Positions 14,099-22,658 are shown, counted from the first letter of the stretch. The stretch is DNA of 30,862 nt from Gammaproteobacteria bacterium (GCA_029864945.1 JAOTSL010000003.1:1-30862), one strand, 5' to 3'. Translations and numbers: made by a program. The notes: generated by a model from the letters alone, not told the origin.

Positions 14099-15289
14099 AT
14101 GCCAGAACCAACATTACACGAAGTGCATAGCGCGCTTGCAGAACTACGGACAACCGTAGAATCAAAGAACTATTCACATCTTGACGCTCTCGACAAAACT
14201 AAAGTCGATAGCATTAACGAATTCCTAGACTCTCAAGAAACAAAAAACGCAGATATTACCGCGAAGCTTGGTCTTGAGCGAAAAGCCAACGAAGATATGC
14301 AAGATCGCCTTGATGGACTTGAAAAAATCGTAGCTCATTCATCAACCACCGACAAGAAAAACTACAAGGAAGGCGGCGAGTATAAGGCTCTTGAGTCTTT
14401 TATGAAGTTTGGTGATAGAATGGATCACGAGCAAAAGGCTTTATTGCGGACTGATATCGATGGCGACGGCGGATACAGAACAGGAACAGAGCAAGACCCA
14501 GAAATGATTAAAAATATTTCTGAGATTAGCCCTATCCGAAACTTTGCCCGAGTCAGAAGCGTATCTGAAAAGCAGTTCAGAATGGTTAGGCGAAACAGCT
14601 TACTAACTGCGACATGGGAAGGCGAGGCTCAGACCGGCAGCGATAGCGCAAGTGCTTATGGCTTAGATATCATGAACACTTGGCGTCAAACTGTTACTGT
14701 TCCGGTAACGCTTGATCAGCTAATGAATGATCAGTTCGAAATGGAGTCTGATATATTCTCGGACGCTTCAGAAGCTTTTGGAGTAGCTGAAGGCACGGCT
14801 TTTGTGCTTAATGCGGCAGCTAAAGGGCCAAAAGGATTTCTAGTTGATGCGGCGGTTACTGGACTCACGTCAACCACATCAGGAACAATTGATGCTGATG
14901 ACTTCATTTTGATTCAAGGCGAACTTAAAGGCCCATACAATGGCATGTATGCACTTAATCGGCGGACTCTTGCGGTATTGCGAACCAAGAAATCAACGGA
15001 TGGCAACTTTCTTTTTGCTCCGGGCTTAAATGGCGCGGCTGCAAATACTATCGCCGGGGCAAATTACATGATTGCTCAGGATATGCCGGATATTGCGGTT
15101 GGTAACAAGGCTGTGGCTTATGGAGACTTTCTTCGAGGATACACAATTATTGATCGTACTGGAGTAAGTATCATTCGTGATGACTTTACACGCAAGCGCG
15201 ATGCAGTTGTTGAGTTTACTATTCATCGGTGGTTAAACGGCCAAGTCCGTATAGCTGAAGCTCTTAAAACAATTACAGTGAAGGCGTAA
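14099..15289 (+). CDS. major capsid protein, HK97 fold
   Basis: This 396-residue protein has HK97 capsid architecture. The N-terminal 90 residues form a helical, coiled delta domain that acts as scaffold. A cleavage zone lies near GGEYKALESFMKFGD (92-106). The body then has SPIRNFARVRSVSEKQFRMVRR, the E-loop region (TWEGEAQTGSDSA), LDQLMNDQFEMESDI and a typical C-terminal segment (GYTIIDRTGVSIIRDDF, RWLNGQVRIAEALKTI). A strong ribosome site (GGAGC) lies before the ATG. It is the most abundant virion protein by expectation. The upstream gap may give it its own messenger processing or start, but no clear promoter is visible there. Confidence 0.93.
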   Translation: MPEPTLHEVHSALAELRTTVESKNYSHLDALDKTKVDSINEFLDSQETKNADITAKLGLERKANEDMQDRLDGLEKIVAHSSTTDKKNYKEGGEYKALESFMKFGDRMDHEQKALLRTDIDGDGGYRTGTEQDPEMIKNISEISPIRNFARVRSVSEKQFRMVRRNSLLTATWEGEAQTGSDSASAYGLDIMNTWRQTVTVPVTLDQLMNDQFEMESDIFSDASEAFGVAEGTAFVLNAAAKGPKGFLVDAAVTGLTSTTSGTIDADDFILIQGELKGPYNGMYALNRRTLAVLRTKKSTDGNFLFAPGLNGAAANTIAGANYMIAQDMPDIAVGNKAVAYGDFLRGYTIIDRTGVSIIRDDFTRKRDAVVEFTIHRWLNGQVRIAEALKTITVKA

Positions 15290-15294
15290 TAATA

Positions 15295-15702
15295 ATGGAA
15301 TACGATCTACATAGTAATATTGACGAACGGGTTGCAATGACTCCGGCTCTGATTAACTCTAACACTACCACAGTCGGCGCTATCATTGATACACATGGGT
15401 ATGGGTCTATTGAATTTATAGCGATAGCCGGAACCATTACGGACGGGGCTTACGCTTTTAAAATTGAAGATGGCGATGACTCAGGATTGTCTGATGCTGC
15501 TGATGTTAGTGCGACGCTGTTACTTGGCGCACTAACCGGGTTTGCTCTTACCGATGATAACACGGCCAAGCGAGTTGGCTGCATCTCAAAAAAACGGTAC
15601 GTTAGGTTGTCGGTAGTATCAACAGCAGTAACAACCGGCGTTAATATGTTTAGCGCGGTAGCTGTTCTTGGCCACCCTGACACTGCCCCGGTAGCTCAGT
15701 AA
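15295..15702 (+). CDS. small virion protein downstream of capsid, possible decoration protein
   Basis: This 135-residue beta-rich protein matches a family often found directly after the HK97 capsid gene. The visible pattern is TTTVGAIIDTHGYGSIEFIAIAG at about 25-47, AYAFKIEDGDDSGLSDAADV, a KRYVRLSVVST strand near 100-110 and a terminal AVLGHPDTAPV. The position, five bases after the capsid stop, and the size suggest a capsid-associated or decoration role. The family is usually listed only as hypothetical, so the role is an inference from context. Confidence 0.6.
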   Translation: MEYDLHSNIDERVAMTPALINSNTTTVGAIIDTHGYGSIEFIAIAGTITDGAYAFKIEDGDDSGLSDAADVSATLLLGALTGFALTDDNTAKRVGCISKKRYVRLSVVSTAVTTGVNMFSAVAVLGHPDTAPVAQ

Positions 15703-15703
15703 G

Positions 15704-15943
15704 ATGAAAGTTAAGTTTAGAAAATCTGGAGGCCCGTTTAGCGATGCGCCTCCAGTCGGAAAAGCATTTAGAGTTAATCCAGAGGATGTGGATAAAACAA
15801 TTTATGAAATCACCGATGATGCGTTTAAGCTTTTGTCTAATGCTGGCGCGTATGAGCTTAAGCCTGAAAAATCAACGACTGAAGTTGAGAAAAAACAGGA
15901 CGCTCCACACGTAAAAGATAAGAAAAGAGCAGAGCGCAGATAA
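15704..15943 (+). CDS. small head-region protein of unknown function
   Basis: This 79-residue protein has a folded-looking N-terminal part (about 1-52, with KAFRVNPEDV and YEITDDAFKLLSNAGAYEL) and a highly charged, lysine-rich tail (KKQDAPHVKDKKRAERR). Small proteins of this kind are frequent between capsid and connector genes of HK97-like phages. It begins one base after the previous stop and its stop overlaps the connector start by one base. No specific activity can be assigned. Confidence 0.55.
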   Translation: MKVKFRKSGGPFSDAPPVGKAFRVNPEDVDKTIYEITDDAFKLLSNAGAYELKPEKSTTEVEKKQDAPHVKDKKRAERR

Positions 15944-16491
15944 TGTATATCGAGTTATCAAAGGGCCAATCTCCAGTCACAACCTCAGAAATGAAATCGT
16001 ACATGAAGATAACCTCTAGTAATGATGATACGTTAATTGGAAGTATGATTGATAATTGCGTCCGGTACGGCGAAGGCTATACTGGGCGTGATTTCTCGAT
16101 TAAAAGCTGGAAATTGTTGATAGATACATTCTCAAGCAGAATCCATTTATCAAGAATGACAGTAGATACAGTAACAACAATTAAGCACTTGGTTTCAAAC
16201 GTGCTCACAACCGTTTCAAGCGCCGATTATTATTTAAAAAACAATGCATCGAATTCGGAAATATTATTGATTGACGGCGCTAGTTGGCCGACTGATACCG
16301 ATATACGAGAGCAGGCAATTGAAATAGAGTTTGCAACCACCGTATCAATGGATCAATCAGTAATAGAATCAGCAATAAAAAAACATGTGTCATATATGTA
16401 TTTTAACCGAGGGGATTGTGACGTAGGCGAAGCGGCTAGATTATCGGGCGCGATGAATGATTATACTTACTACCGGATTCCGCGAGTATGA
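15943..16491 (+). CDS. head-tail connector protein (HK97 gp6-like)
   Basis: This 182-residue protein resembles HK97 gp6-type connectors, which form a ring under the portal. The opening is the typical pattern: PVTTSEMKSYMKITSSNDDTLI at 11-32, then SMIDNCVRYGEGYTGRDF (a conserved helix) and a beta hairpin region around KSWKLLIDTFSSRIHLSRM. The C-terminal helix contains VIESAIKKHVSYMYFNRGD. The length fits. It overlaps the next gene by four bases (ATGA). Confidence 0.8.
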   Translation: MYIELSKGQSPVTTSEMKSYMKITSSNDDTLIGSMIDNCVRYGEGYTGRDFSIKSWKLLIDTFSSRIHLSRMTVDTVTTIKHLVSNVLTTVSSADYYLKNNASNSEILLIDGASWPTDTDIREQAIEIEFATTVSMDQSVIESAIKKHVSYMYFNRGDCDVGEAARLSGAMNDYTYYRIPRV

Positions 16492-16871
16492 GCACTTGCC
16501 GAAAATGCAATAAGCGCAAAATCTCAATAGGTGATTTAAATCGTAGAATTACGCTACAAGGACGATCAATCAAAGGACTTAGTGATACGGTTGATTTTTC
16601 GGAGACATTTACGGATAAGCCGGTCGATGTTGATGCGAAAGTTGAAACCGTGAACGGGAAAACAATGTTCGACGGAACAAATATAGAGCGAGTTATCACT
16701 CACAATTTCTATATCCGTTACGATGAAACCGTTACTTCTGAAACATGGATTAAATACAAGAGCAAAAATTTTAATATTGTAGCTACTGAAAACTTTGATG
16801 AGCGAGACGAATATTTAAAACTGCCCGCATACGAGCGCGGGCCATCTAACAATCCGGTGAATTTTGCATGA
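16488..16871 (+). CDS. head closure / head-tail joining protein
   Basis: This 127-residue protein matches the phage head-tail joining family (SPP1 gp16 / HK97 gp7-like). The core has IGDLNRRITLQGRS at 13-26, FTDKPVDVDAKVETVNGK, RVITHNFYIRYDETVTSETWI and FNIVATENFDERDEYLKLPAYERG. These proteins plug the connector until the tail attaches. A short N-terminal CRKCNKRK stretch is an unusual addition with two cysteines. It starts in an ATGA overlap with the connector gene and overlaps the next gene by four bases. Confidence 0.78.
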   Translation: MSTCRKCNKRKISIGDLNRRITLQGRSIKGLSDTVDFSETFTDKPVDVDAKVETVNGKTMFDGTNIERVITHNFYIRYDETVTSETWIKYKSKNFNIVATENFDERDEYLKLPAYERGPSNNPVNFA

Positions 16872-17338
16872 TAACGCAAGGGCGAAACAATCAAGCGATA
16901 GAATTACAGATACGGAATGCGCCTGAAAATGCAGCCCGTGGTGTTCGTCGTGGATTTCACAGACTTGGCAATTTAGAAGTTATTCATTCGAGGAAGCTGA
17001 TTAGAAAAGGCCCGAAAACGGGTAGACTTTATCGCATAAAAGGCAGAAAGAGGATGCACAGAGCATCAGCGCCGGGCCAAGCGCCAGCAAATCTAACCGG
17101 AAGCCTTGCTCGAAGTATTGGATATAATATTTACGGCAATGAAATGGTATTCGCAACCCGTGGCGACGAAAGCGGCCCAAAAAAGCAAGCGAATGGCGGC
17201 GTGCCTTACGGCAATTGGCTGGATGGCGGAACCAGAAGAATAAAGCCTAGACCGTTTTTGTCGGCAACCGCTAATCACTTTGATAATCAAGCTGAGACTA
17301 TTTTTAACGACGGCATACTTGAGACGATTACAGAATGA
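16868..17338 (+). CDS. neck / tail completion protein (HK97 gp10-like)
   Basis: This 156-residue basic protein resembles HK97 gp10-type neck proteins. A helical N-terminal part (NAARGVRRGFHRLGNLEVI) is followed by GPKTGRLYRIKGRKRMHRASA, the recurrent APGQAPANLTGSLARSIGYN segment, and a C-terminal GVPYGNWLDGGTRRIKPRPF that is characteristic of the family. It helps join the completed tail to the head. It overlaps both neighbours by four bases. Confidence 0.8.
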   Translation: MITQGRNNQAIELQIRNAPENAARGVRRGFHRLGNLEVIHSRKLIRKGPKTGRLYRIKGRKRMHRASAPGQAPANLTGSLARSIGYNIYGNEMVFATRGDESGPKKQANGGVPYGNWLDGGTRRIKPRPFLSATANHFDNQAETIFNDGILETITE

Positions 17339-18387
17339 AGTTGTCGCACATAATTTCACAACTTGCAGTCGTACTGCCAAAGTATACCGACTTGTTTACT
17401 GATAATTTAGCGGTGAATCTTGCTTATTCTGCCGGAACAGTTACGGCCACGAGCGCAACGGCTCACGGACTAGCGACCGGCGATTACACGACGATAACAG
17501 ATGCAGTTTTCCCGACTCAAATAGCGTCAATAACTCGGGCGGGAAATATTGCAACAGTAACGACGGTTACGAATCACGACCTAACGTTTGGATACCATCC
17601 CAGTGTTAATATCGGTGGCGCAGATCAATCAGATTATAATGGTGATAAAGCACTTCTAAGCGTCCCAACAAGGAAAGCATTTACATGCGCCGTGACTAAT
17701 GACCCAGTTACACCGGCCACAGGTTCGATGTTTTTAAATGAGGATATATTAGGTTATAACGGACGGTATCAAGTAACCACAGTTAGTCCGACTGTTTTTA
17801 CATACCCAATAACACAAACGCCTTTCGGATCGTCTACTGGGTTTTCTAAAAGCAATATCAGGATATCGGGCGGCGTTACTTATGACCGTTTGATTAGCGC
17901 ATACACAGAGCAAGATATAGATAAAGTATACTGTTTTGTCGTTCCTCAGCCATCGACGATTAGCAGGGATTCAAAGGTGCAGAACGATGCCACTGTAAAC
18001 ATAACCGCTGGCGTATCGGTGCAAATAAGAGAGATCGAAAACTTTAGTGTTTATATTTTTGTTCCGTCGAAGGATATAGCGGGCCGTGTCGCATACGATC
18101 AAATCGAAGATATAGCGCCATTTGTCTACAAGTCGCTGGTCGGGGTAAAGCTCCCGTCCGGGCTAACAGAAGAAAGATGGGCCGGGATCTCTCCTTTAGG
18201 ACACGGGTTTCACGCATATAGTGGGTCTGTTTATATTCACGCTTTCGAGTTCCAGGCAATACGAGATTTAAGCCTTGCTGATACAGCGGATCTTGATGAG
18301 AGTGTCGCGTTTAGAGACATAGATATAAATACATTAAATGATTTTGACAATATGATTACTAACGCTAACGTAAATCTGGACGGCTAA
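17335..18387 (+). CDS. tail terminator-like protein with nested beta modules
   Basis: The N-terminus (MKLSHIISQLAVVLPKYTDLFTDN) and the C-terminal half (DKVYCFVVPQPSTISRDSK, FSVYIFVPSKDIAGRVAYDQIEDIAPFVYKSL, HAFEFQAI) have the pattern of phage tail terminators, which cap the tail tube at the head end. Between them, residues about 30-170 hold two inserted beta-rich modules of the type often annotated as FCCH-like. One appears to lie inside the other: module halves at about 33-60 and 137-170 flank a complete module at 64-131. At 350 residues the protein is well over twice a typical terminator length. It overlaps the neck gene by four bases. Confidence 0.65.
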   Translation: MKLSHIISQLAVVLPKYTDLFTDNLAVNLAYSAGTVTATSATAHGLATGDYTTITDAVFPTQIASITRAGNIATVTTVTNHDLTFGYHPSVNIGGADQSDYNGDKALLSVPTRKAFTCAVTNDPVTPATGSMFLNEDILGYNGRYQVTTVSPTVFTYPITQTPFGSSTGFSKSNIRISGGVTYDRLISAYTEQDIDKVYCFVVPQPSTISRDSKVQNDATVNITAGVSVQIREIENFSVYIFVPSKDIAGRVAYDQIEDIAPFVYKSLVGVKLPSGLTEERWAGISPLGHGFHAYSGSVYIHAFEFQAIRDLSLADTADLDESVAFRDIDINTLNDFDNMITNANVNLDG

Positions 18388-18391
18388 CATT

Positions 18392-18574
18392 ATGATGAAA
18401 CGAGTAAAAGTAAACGCAGATATCGGAGGCAAAAAAGCAGGCGATGAGTTTAACCTAGAGTTTAACGGCAGTATTCCTCTCGATGAATTTTGGCGCAGAC
18501 GATTCAAAGATTCCAGGATTGATAACTGCATTGAGATTGTGACGCAAAAAAAAGTAAATAAGGATGGTAAATAA
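18392..18574 (+). CDS. small protein upstream of tail sheath
   Basis: This 60-residue protein starts at ATG 18392 (a second ATG follows directly) and ends on the A of the sheath start codon. It is basic, with KRVKVNADIGGKKAGDEFNL forming a probable beta hairpin and FWRRRFKDSRIDNCIEIV a helix and strand. Small proteins at this position are common in Mu-like tail operons, but their role is not known. Coding is supported by tight packing between the terminator and sheath genes. Confidence 0.6.
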   Translation: MMKRVKVNADIGGKKAGDEFNLEFNGSIPLDEFWRRRFKDSRIDNCIEIVTQKKVNKDGK

Positions 18575-20136
18575 TGGCCGGTAACTCAGTAATCATTCAG
18601 CCCGATACACAATATAATATTGTTCCGGCTCAAACTACAGCATCAAATAGCGCTCAAAAAGTTCTGCTAGTCGCTCAAAAGACGGCGGCAGGATCTGCGG
18701 TATCAGGCGCGTTAAGCGAAAGTGTAAGCACTGCCAACAACGACATTGACTCATTGCTAGGCGCTAGATCAATGGCCGCGCAAGCAGCCAGAACGTTCAG
18801 GAAGATCAATAAAGTATCTCAGCTCGATGTGATAGCTTTGACCGACGCAGCAGGCACCGCAGCAACAAGTGTAATTACATTTACTAATGCGGCTACAGCG
18901 GCCGGAACGCTAACCATTGAGATCGGGTCATCAACTAATCACACGATAACTTACGCTATCGCAGATGCAGACACACCAACACTTGCCGGGGACTCATTAG
19001 CAGCAGCAATCACCGCAGATACACGAGTACCATGTACGGCAGTTAACGCGGTTGGAGTTGTGACGCTCACAGCGGCAAACGTGGGCACAGAAGGTAACGA
19101 TATTACTGTAAAGATTAGCGGCACGGTGGCAGGGCTTACAGTGGCCTTAACATCTGGCTTTTCTGGTGGCGCAACTAACCCGGCACTGACCGGCTTATTT
19201 GATATTGTTGGAGATAACCGATACCAGACTGTAATCTGGCCAGACTCTTACGGATTGGCTGAAATAAAAGCTTTCCTTGATCCGAGATTTAACGCAGGCA
19301 ATCAAATCCTTGATGGCGTTGCGATAATGACGAAAACAGACACTTATTCAAATTTAGTATCTGCGGCAACGTCTGAAAACAGTCAGTCAATGGTAATCGA
19401 AGGATTCTCTGTTGTTACGGACGCTGATTACAAAGGGTCATCAATGCTAGAGCTTGGCATTGTAGTGTCTGCATCGTTAGCGGCAATTAGATCAATGCGA
19501 TTAACTCAGGATGCAAATGTAAGTCAGTATGTTATCTCAACCGGTGGAGCTAAAGATTCTTTTGGCGGCCCGCACATGGCAAGCTTCCCATATTTTAATA
19601 CGCCATTCCCTTACCTGCCTTTAATTCCGGCCGGGAAAGGATTTAATCAAACCGAGATAGAAGGTCTTGTTGCGGCGGGCGTATCGACCATAGGAAATAA
19701 CACAGCAGGAAATACAGTAATCTCAGGCGAACAGGTAACAACATATAAGACTGACTCAGCAGGTAACACGGATATATCGTTTAAGTATTTAAACTACGTC
19801 GACACATCATCTGCAAGCAGAGAGTTTTTCCAGAACAACATGAAAGCCCGTTTTGGAATGAGCCGACTAACGAATGGCGATTTAAAAGAAGGTCACTCGA
19901 TGGCAAACGAGGGAACTATTCGAGCATTCGGCAACGGTCTTTATGATACTCTTTCTGACACTGGTTATGTGCTGACTGAAGCAGGCTCGGCAGCTCAAAA
20001 ATATTACAATGACAACTTGGTTATTGCGATAGATACATCGTTAGGGAAGGCCACTATCAATCAAAAAATACCAATAGTCACTCAATTTAGAACGATAGTT
20101 GCAACTCATCAAATCTCATTTAGCACAGAGGGTTAA
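18574..20136 (+). CDS. tail sheath protein (Mu gpL-like)
   Basis: This 520-residue protein is the contractile sheath, the key evidence for myovirus morphology. The N-terminal part (AQKVLLVAQKTAAGSAV, then LLGARSMAAQAARTFRKIN) is the conserved Mu-type opening. A beta-rich surface domain follows at about 90-205 (VITFTNAATAAGTLTIEIGS, VTLTAANVGTEGNDITVKI), as in Mu gpL relatives. The C-terminal polymerisation domain has PFPYLPLIPAGKGFNQTEIEGLVAAGV, a DISFKYLNYVDTSS segment and the final strand IVATHQISFS. It is placed directly before the tube gene, as in Mu. Confidence 0.92.
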   Translation: MAGNSVIIQPDTQYNIVPAQTTASNSAQKVLLVAQKTAAGSAVSGALSESVSTANNDIDSLLGARSMAAQAARTFRKINKVSQLDVIALTDAAGTAATSVITFTNAATAAGTLTIEIGSSTNHTITYAIADADTPTLAGDSLAAAITADTRVPCTAVNAVGVVTLTAANVGTEGNDITVKISGTVAGLTVALTSGFSGGATNPALTGLFDIVGDNRYQTVIWPDSYGLAEIKAFLDPRFNAGNQILDGVAIMTKTDTYSNLVSAATSENSQSMVIEGFSVVTDADYKGSSMLELGIVVSASLAAIRSMRLTQDANVSQYVISTGGAKDSFGGPHMASFPYFNTPFPYLPLIPAGKGFNQTEIEGLVAAGVSTIGNNTAGNTVISGEQVTTYKTDSAGNTDISFKYLNYVDTSSASREFFQNNMKARFGMSRLTNGDLKEGHSMANEGTIRAFGNGLYDTLSDTGYVLTEAGSAAQKYYNDNLVIAIDTSLGKATINQKIPIVTQFRTIVATHQISFSTEG

Positions 20137-20138
20137 TC

Positions 20139-20519
20139 ATGGTAGCTTTAGCAAGTCCAACAGTAGTAGTTAACGGCGATGTTGTGGCAATAAAGCCCAA
20201 CTCACTAAAATTTAAAGAGGGTCAAGGTGATCGCAATGTGAGAACGCAATCAACCGGTGGCGGAGCGGTTACTCAAGTTATAACCGAGGACGTGGAGACT
20301 CAGCGAGGCATGGTCTCTTTTACTGTATTGACAACATCTGATGCAGTTGAGAAAAGTCGAACGTGGCAGCGAAACAAAGAAGCGAATACGATTGAAATAT
20401 CAGATCGCGGCGGATTCGCTAGATCGTTTCAAAGCGCCATCATCGTGAGTGACCTGGAGAAGGCGCTAGGCGCTGACCAAGATTTTGAAGTAGAATTTGA
20501 ATCTAAACCGGCGGTATAA
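20139..20519 (+). CDS. tail tube protein (Mu gpM-like)
   Basis: This 126-residue protein lies two bases after the sheath stop, where Mu-like phages encode the tube. Features are the strands VVVNGDVVAIKPNSLKFKEGQG, the VTEDVET/GMVSFTVLTT region, WQRNKEANTIEISD and the ending GADQDFEVEFESKPAV. It forms the inner tube through which DNA passes. The size matches gpM (about 118 residues). Confidence 0.85.
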   Translation: MVALASPTVVVNGDVVAIKPNSLKFKEGQGDRNVRTQSTGGGAVTQVITEDVETQRGMVSFTVLTTSDAVEKSRTWQRNKEANTIEISDRGGFARSFQSAIIVSDLEKALGADQDFEVEFESKPAV

Positions 20520-20521
20520 GT

Positions 20522-20986
20522 ATGGATGACCAAGATGTATATCTAGAATCACCGATCAAGGTATCTAACGGCGGCGATCTTGATGATTGCATGGTAGTTA
20601 CTTTGATGTGCCCTAAGAAAAAGTTTATTCGCAAAACATATAAGCTTCAGCAGCTTTTCACGACCGCACAAGTTCAGCAAGCGGAGTTATACGCAAGTAT
20701 TATAGAGTCTAGAGAAAAAGACGACGAGACTGACGACGACAAAGAAGATGAAAAAGTTACTCATACGCAAATAATGCAAATGCTATTGTCTAGCCGTGTA
20801 AATATGGAAGAGGTATTTGACGAATTTGAAAGGCTGGCGTTACTGGGTGCGGTTATGGTTAATGATAAAAAAATAAACGTACTTCAGTGGGACGCGATAA
20901 CCGATGAAGATAAGGAGGGGCTTATGGCTAAATACATGGCTTTTTTCATCAGTACCTTGGCTCTGAGGAGCTTCAAGACAACCTAG
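20522..20986 (+). CDS. tail assembly chaperone, short form
   Basis: This 154-residue acidic helical protein lies between the tube and tape measure genes, the universal place of tail assembly chaperones. The N-terminal part (KFIRKTYKLQQLFTTAQVQQAELYAS) resembles Mu gp41. A very acidic stretch lies at about 62-78. The zero frame ends in ALRSFKTT at 20986 and is then followed by a 58-codon open extension in the -1 frame. An internal AAGGAGG before ATG 20924 is in the zero frame and could also start a 20-residue peptide. Confidence 0.82.
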   Translation: MDDQDVYLESPIKVSNGGDLDDCMVVTLMCPKKKFIRKTYKLQQLFTTAQVQQAELYASIIESREKDDETDDDKEDEKVTHTQIMQMLLSSRVNMEEVFDEFERLALLGAVMVNDKKINVLQWDAITDEDKEGLMAKYMAFFISTLALRSFKTT

Positions 20987-21123
20987 ATACAATTCAGGCC
21001 GATCTGGTTGCATTTTTTAAGGGCGGGATAACATTTAACGAAATAGAAAATATGTCGATTCATCGCATTTACAATATCGTTGGTCATGCAGAGCGGATAA
21101 GCAGAGAGCGGAATAAAAAGTAA
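20522..21123 (+). CDS. tail assembly chaperone, -1 frameshift long form
   Basis: If ribosomes slip by -1 at T TTT TTC (20941-20947), the first 142 codons join a further 58 codons read from 20947, giving a 200-residue protein. The extension reads HQYLGSEELQDNLDTIQADL and ends in ERISRERNKK. It cannot be made any other way that I can see: the -1 frame has a stop at 20929-20931 and no start codon before the extension begins. This mirrors lambda G/GT and the Mu gp41 pair, where the long form recruits the tape measure protein. The stop overlaps the tape measure ATG by one base. Confidence 0.82.
20941..20947 (+). promoter_or_regulatory. programmed -1 frameshift slippery heptamer
   Basis: TTTTTTC is aligned as T TTT TTC in the zero frame (codons GCT TTT TTC), the canonical X XXY YYZ form. 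An AGGAGG stretch at 20913-20918, 22 bases upstream, might pair with 16S rRNA and help, although it is farther away than in dnaX. I see no strong hairpin immediately downstream. Confidence 0.8.
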
Positions 21124-22658
21124 TGTCCAGAAGCAATACACTCGAATATATTTATAAGGCCGTTGATAATATGAGCGGCACGATTAAGCGTATTCGTAAG
21201 CAGCAGAAAGGACTAGCAAAAGAAGCCAATTTAAGTAGCCGCGCAATGACAGCGTTTAGCAAGGGCGCAAGCAAAAGCGTTGGTTTTCTTAAAAATAGAT
21301 TGATCGGATTTGGCGCTCTTGCTGGGGCTGGCTTTGGTATGGCAGAATTCTTTTCTATCGGATCTAAATTCCAAGATACGATGGTAGACTTGTCCGCCAT
21401 AACTGGGGCCACAGGTAAAGATTTCGACTTCCTTAAAGGCAAGTCTCTCGAATTATCAAAAACAACAAAAACATTTCAAAGCGAAGTTGCGGAAGGGATT
21501 AAATTGGTAGCTTCTGCAAAACCTGAGTTGCTCGACAACCTTCCCGCGTTAATCGAAACAACCAAACAAGTGCTGCTACTAAAGAATGCTGCTGGAATCG
21601 ACCTTGCCGACGCTGCAAATATCGGCGCTCAAAGCTTAAACATATTCGGGGAAAATGCAACGCAAGCCAATAGGTTTGTGAATGTATTGGCGGCTGGCGC
21701 AAAGTTCGGCGCGTCCGAAATAAGGCAAACTGGCGAAGCTGTCCTTCTTTCTGGCGGAGCCGCAAAAAATGCAGGCTTGCAGTTTGAGCAATTGAACGCA
21801 TTAATCCAAACGGCTGCAAGGGGTGGATTTAAAGGGTCTCAAGCAGGCACGGCGCTGAATGCAATGCTTTCCAGACTACAAAGAAAGGGGATTGACTTCA
21901 AAAAACTGGGGATTGAGAAATCATTTCAATTAGTAAAAGACAAACTTGATTCGCTAACCACATCAACACAACGCGCATTATTTGCATCGGAGATATTTGG
22001 TGAGGAGCACTCAAAAGTAGGATTTGCTTTAATTGATAACATTAAGTACATGGCCCAATATGAAAGAACCTTGTCTGGCACTAACGTGGCGCAAGAGCAA
22101 TCAGATAAGAGGCTAAAAACACTATCGGCCAGAATGCGCGGACTTGGCGTAGCGATAAGTGAAAAAATAATCGTCTCGTTTGACAAGATGGAGCCGAAGA
22201 TATCGAAAAGCATTGACAGTGTAATTAAATTTGTAGAATCCATAACAACTAAAGACGTAGAAGAAATGACAGGGAAAGTCATCACGATAGCCGAGGGTTT
22301 TAGTATTGTGGGTGAGGCTATATCTCCTGTTATAGCTCTCACGAAGGGGTTAGTCATATCTCTAAAGGACACTTATACGCTACTTAAAGCAATAGGAAAT
22401 TGGGAATTTAAAGGAATTCGATTCGACATTCAAAAAGATATAGACGCCCTTACTTTCGGCGGAAAGTTTCTAGGCATGTTCGATTTGAATCCCGTCCCCC
22501 CTCCTTCCACTGTCGGCGGGTCTGCTGCAAATGGTTTTGCCAAGAGCGAATCAAAAACTGACATAAACGTAAACATAAATGCACCGCAAGGCGTAGTTGG
22601 AAGTGTAGGAACAAAGACAACTGGCGGCAATGTGAATGTAGGACTTAATCCATCATGA
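21123..22658 (+). CDS. tail tape measure protein
   Basis: This 511-residue protein follows the chaperone as expected. A basic N-terminal helix (AVDNMSGTIKRIRKQQKGLAKEA) precedes a TP901-type core with hydrophobic Gly/Ala segments (GFGALAGAGFGMAEFF; FVNVLAAGAKFGASEIRQTGEAV; FKGSQAGTALNAMLSRLQRKG). A C-terminal Ser/Pro/Gly-rich tail ends in NVNINAPQGVVGSVGTK. The length rule of about 0.15 nm per residue predicts a short tail of roughly 75 nm. It overlaps the chaperone extension by one base and the next gene by four. Confidence 0.87.
   Translation: MSRSNTLEYIYKAVDNMSGTIKRIRKQQKGLAKEANLSSRAMTAFSKGASKSVGFLKNRLIGFGALAGAGFGMAEFFSIGSKFQDTMVDLSAITGATGKDFDFLKGKSLELSKTTKTFQSEVAEGIKLVASAKPELLDNLPALIETTKQVLLLKNAAGIDLADAANIGAQSLNIFGENATQANRFVNVLAAGAKFGASEIRQTGEAVLLSGGAAKNAGLQFEQLNALIQTAARGGFKGSQAGTALNAMLSRLQRKGIDFKKLGIEKSFQLVKDKLDSLTTSTQRALFASEIFGEEHSKVGFALIDNIKYMAQYERTLSGTNVAQEQSDKRLKTLSARMRGLGVAISEKIIVSFDKMEPKISKSIDSVIKFVESITTKDVEEMTGKVITIAEGFSIVGEAISPVIALTKGLVISLKDTYTLLKAIGNWEFKGIRFDIQKDIDALTFGGKFLGMFDLNPVPPPSTVGGSAANGFAKSESKTDINVNINAPQGVVGSVGTKTTGGNVNVGLNPS

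Noticed and set aside
16527..16538. A 12-base match (ATAGGTGATTTA) to the start-site repeat
   Set aside because: It lies inside the head closure gene and encodes the conserved IGDLNRR motif without a start codon, so it is probably coincidence.
21926..22372. 148-codon minus-strand frame opposite the tape measure gene
   Set aside because: It has no ribosome site or family resemblance. The plus-strand tape measure fully explains the region.
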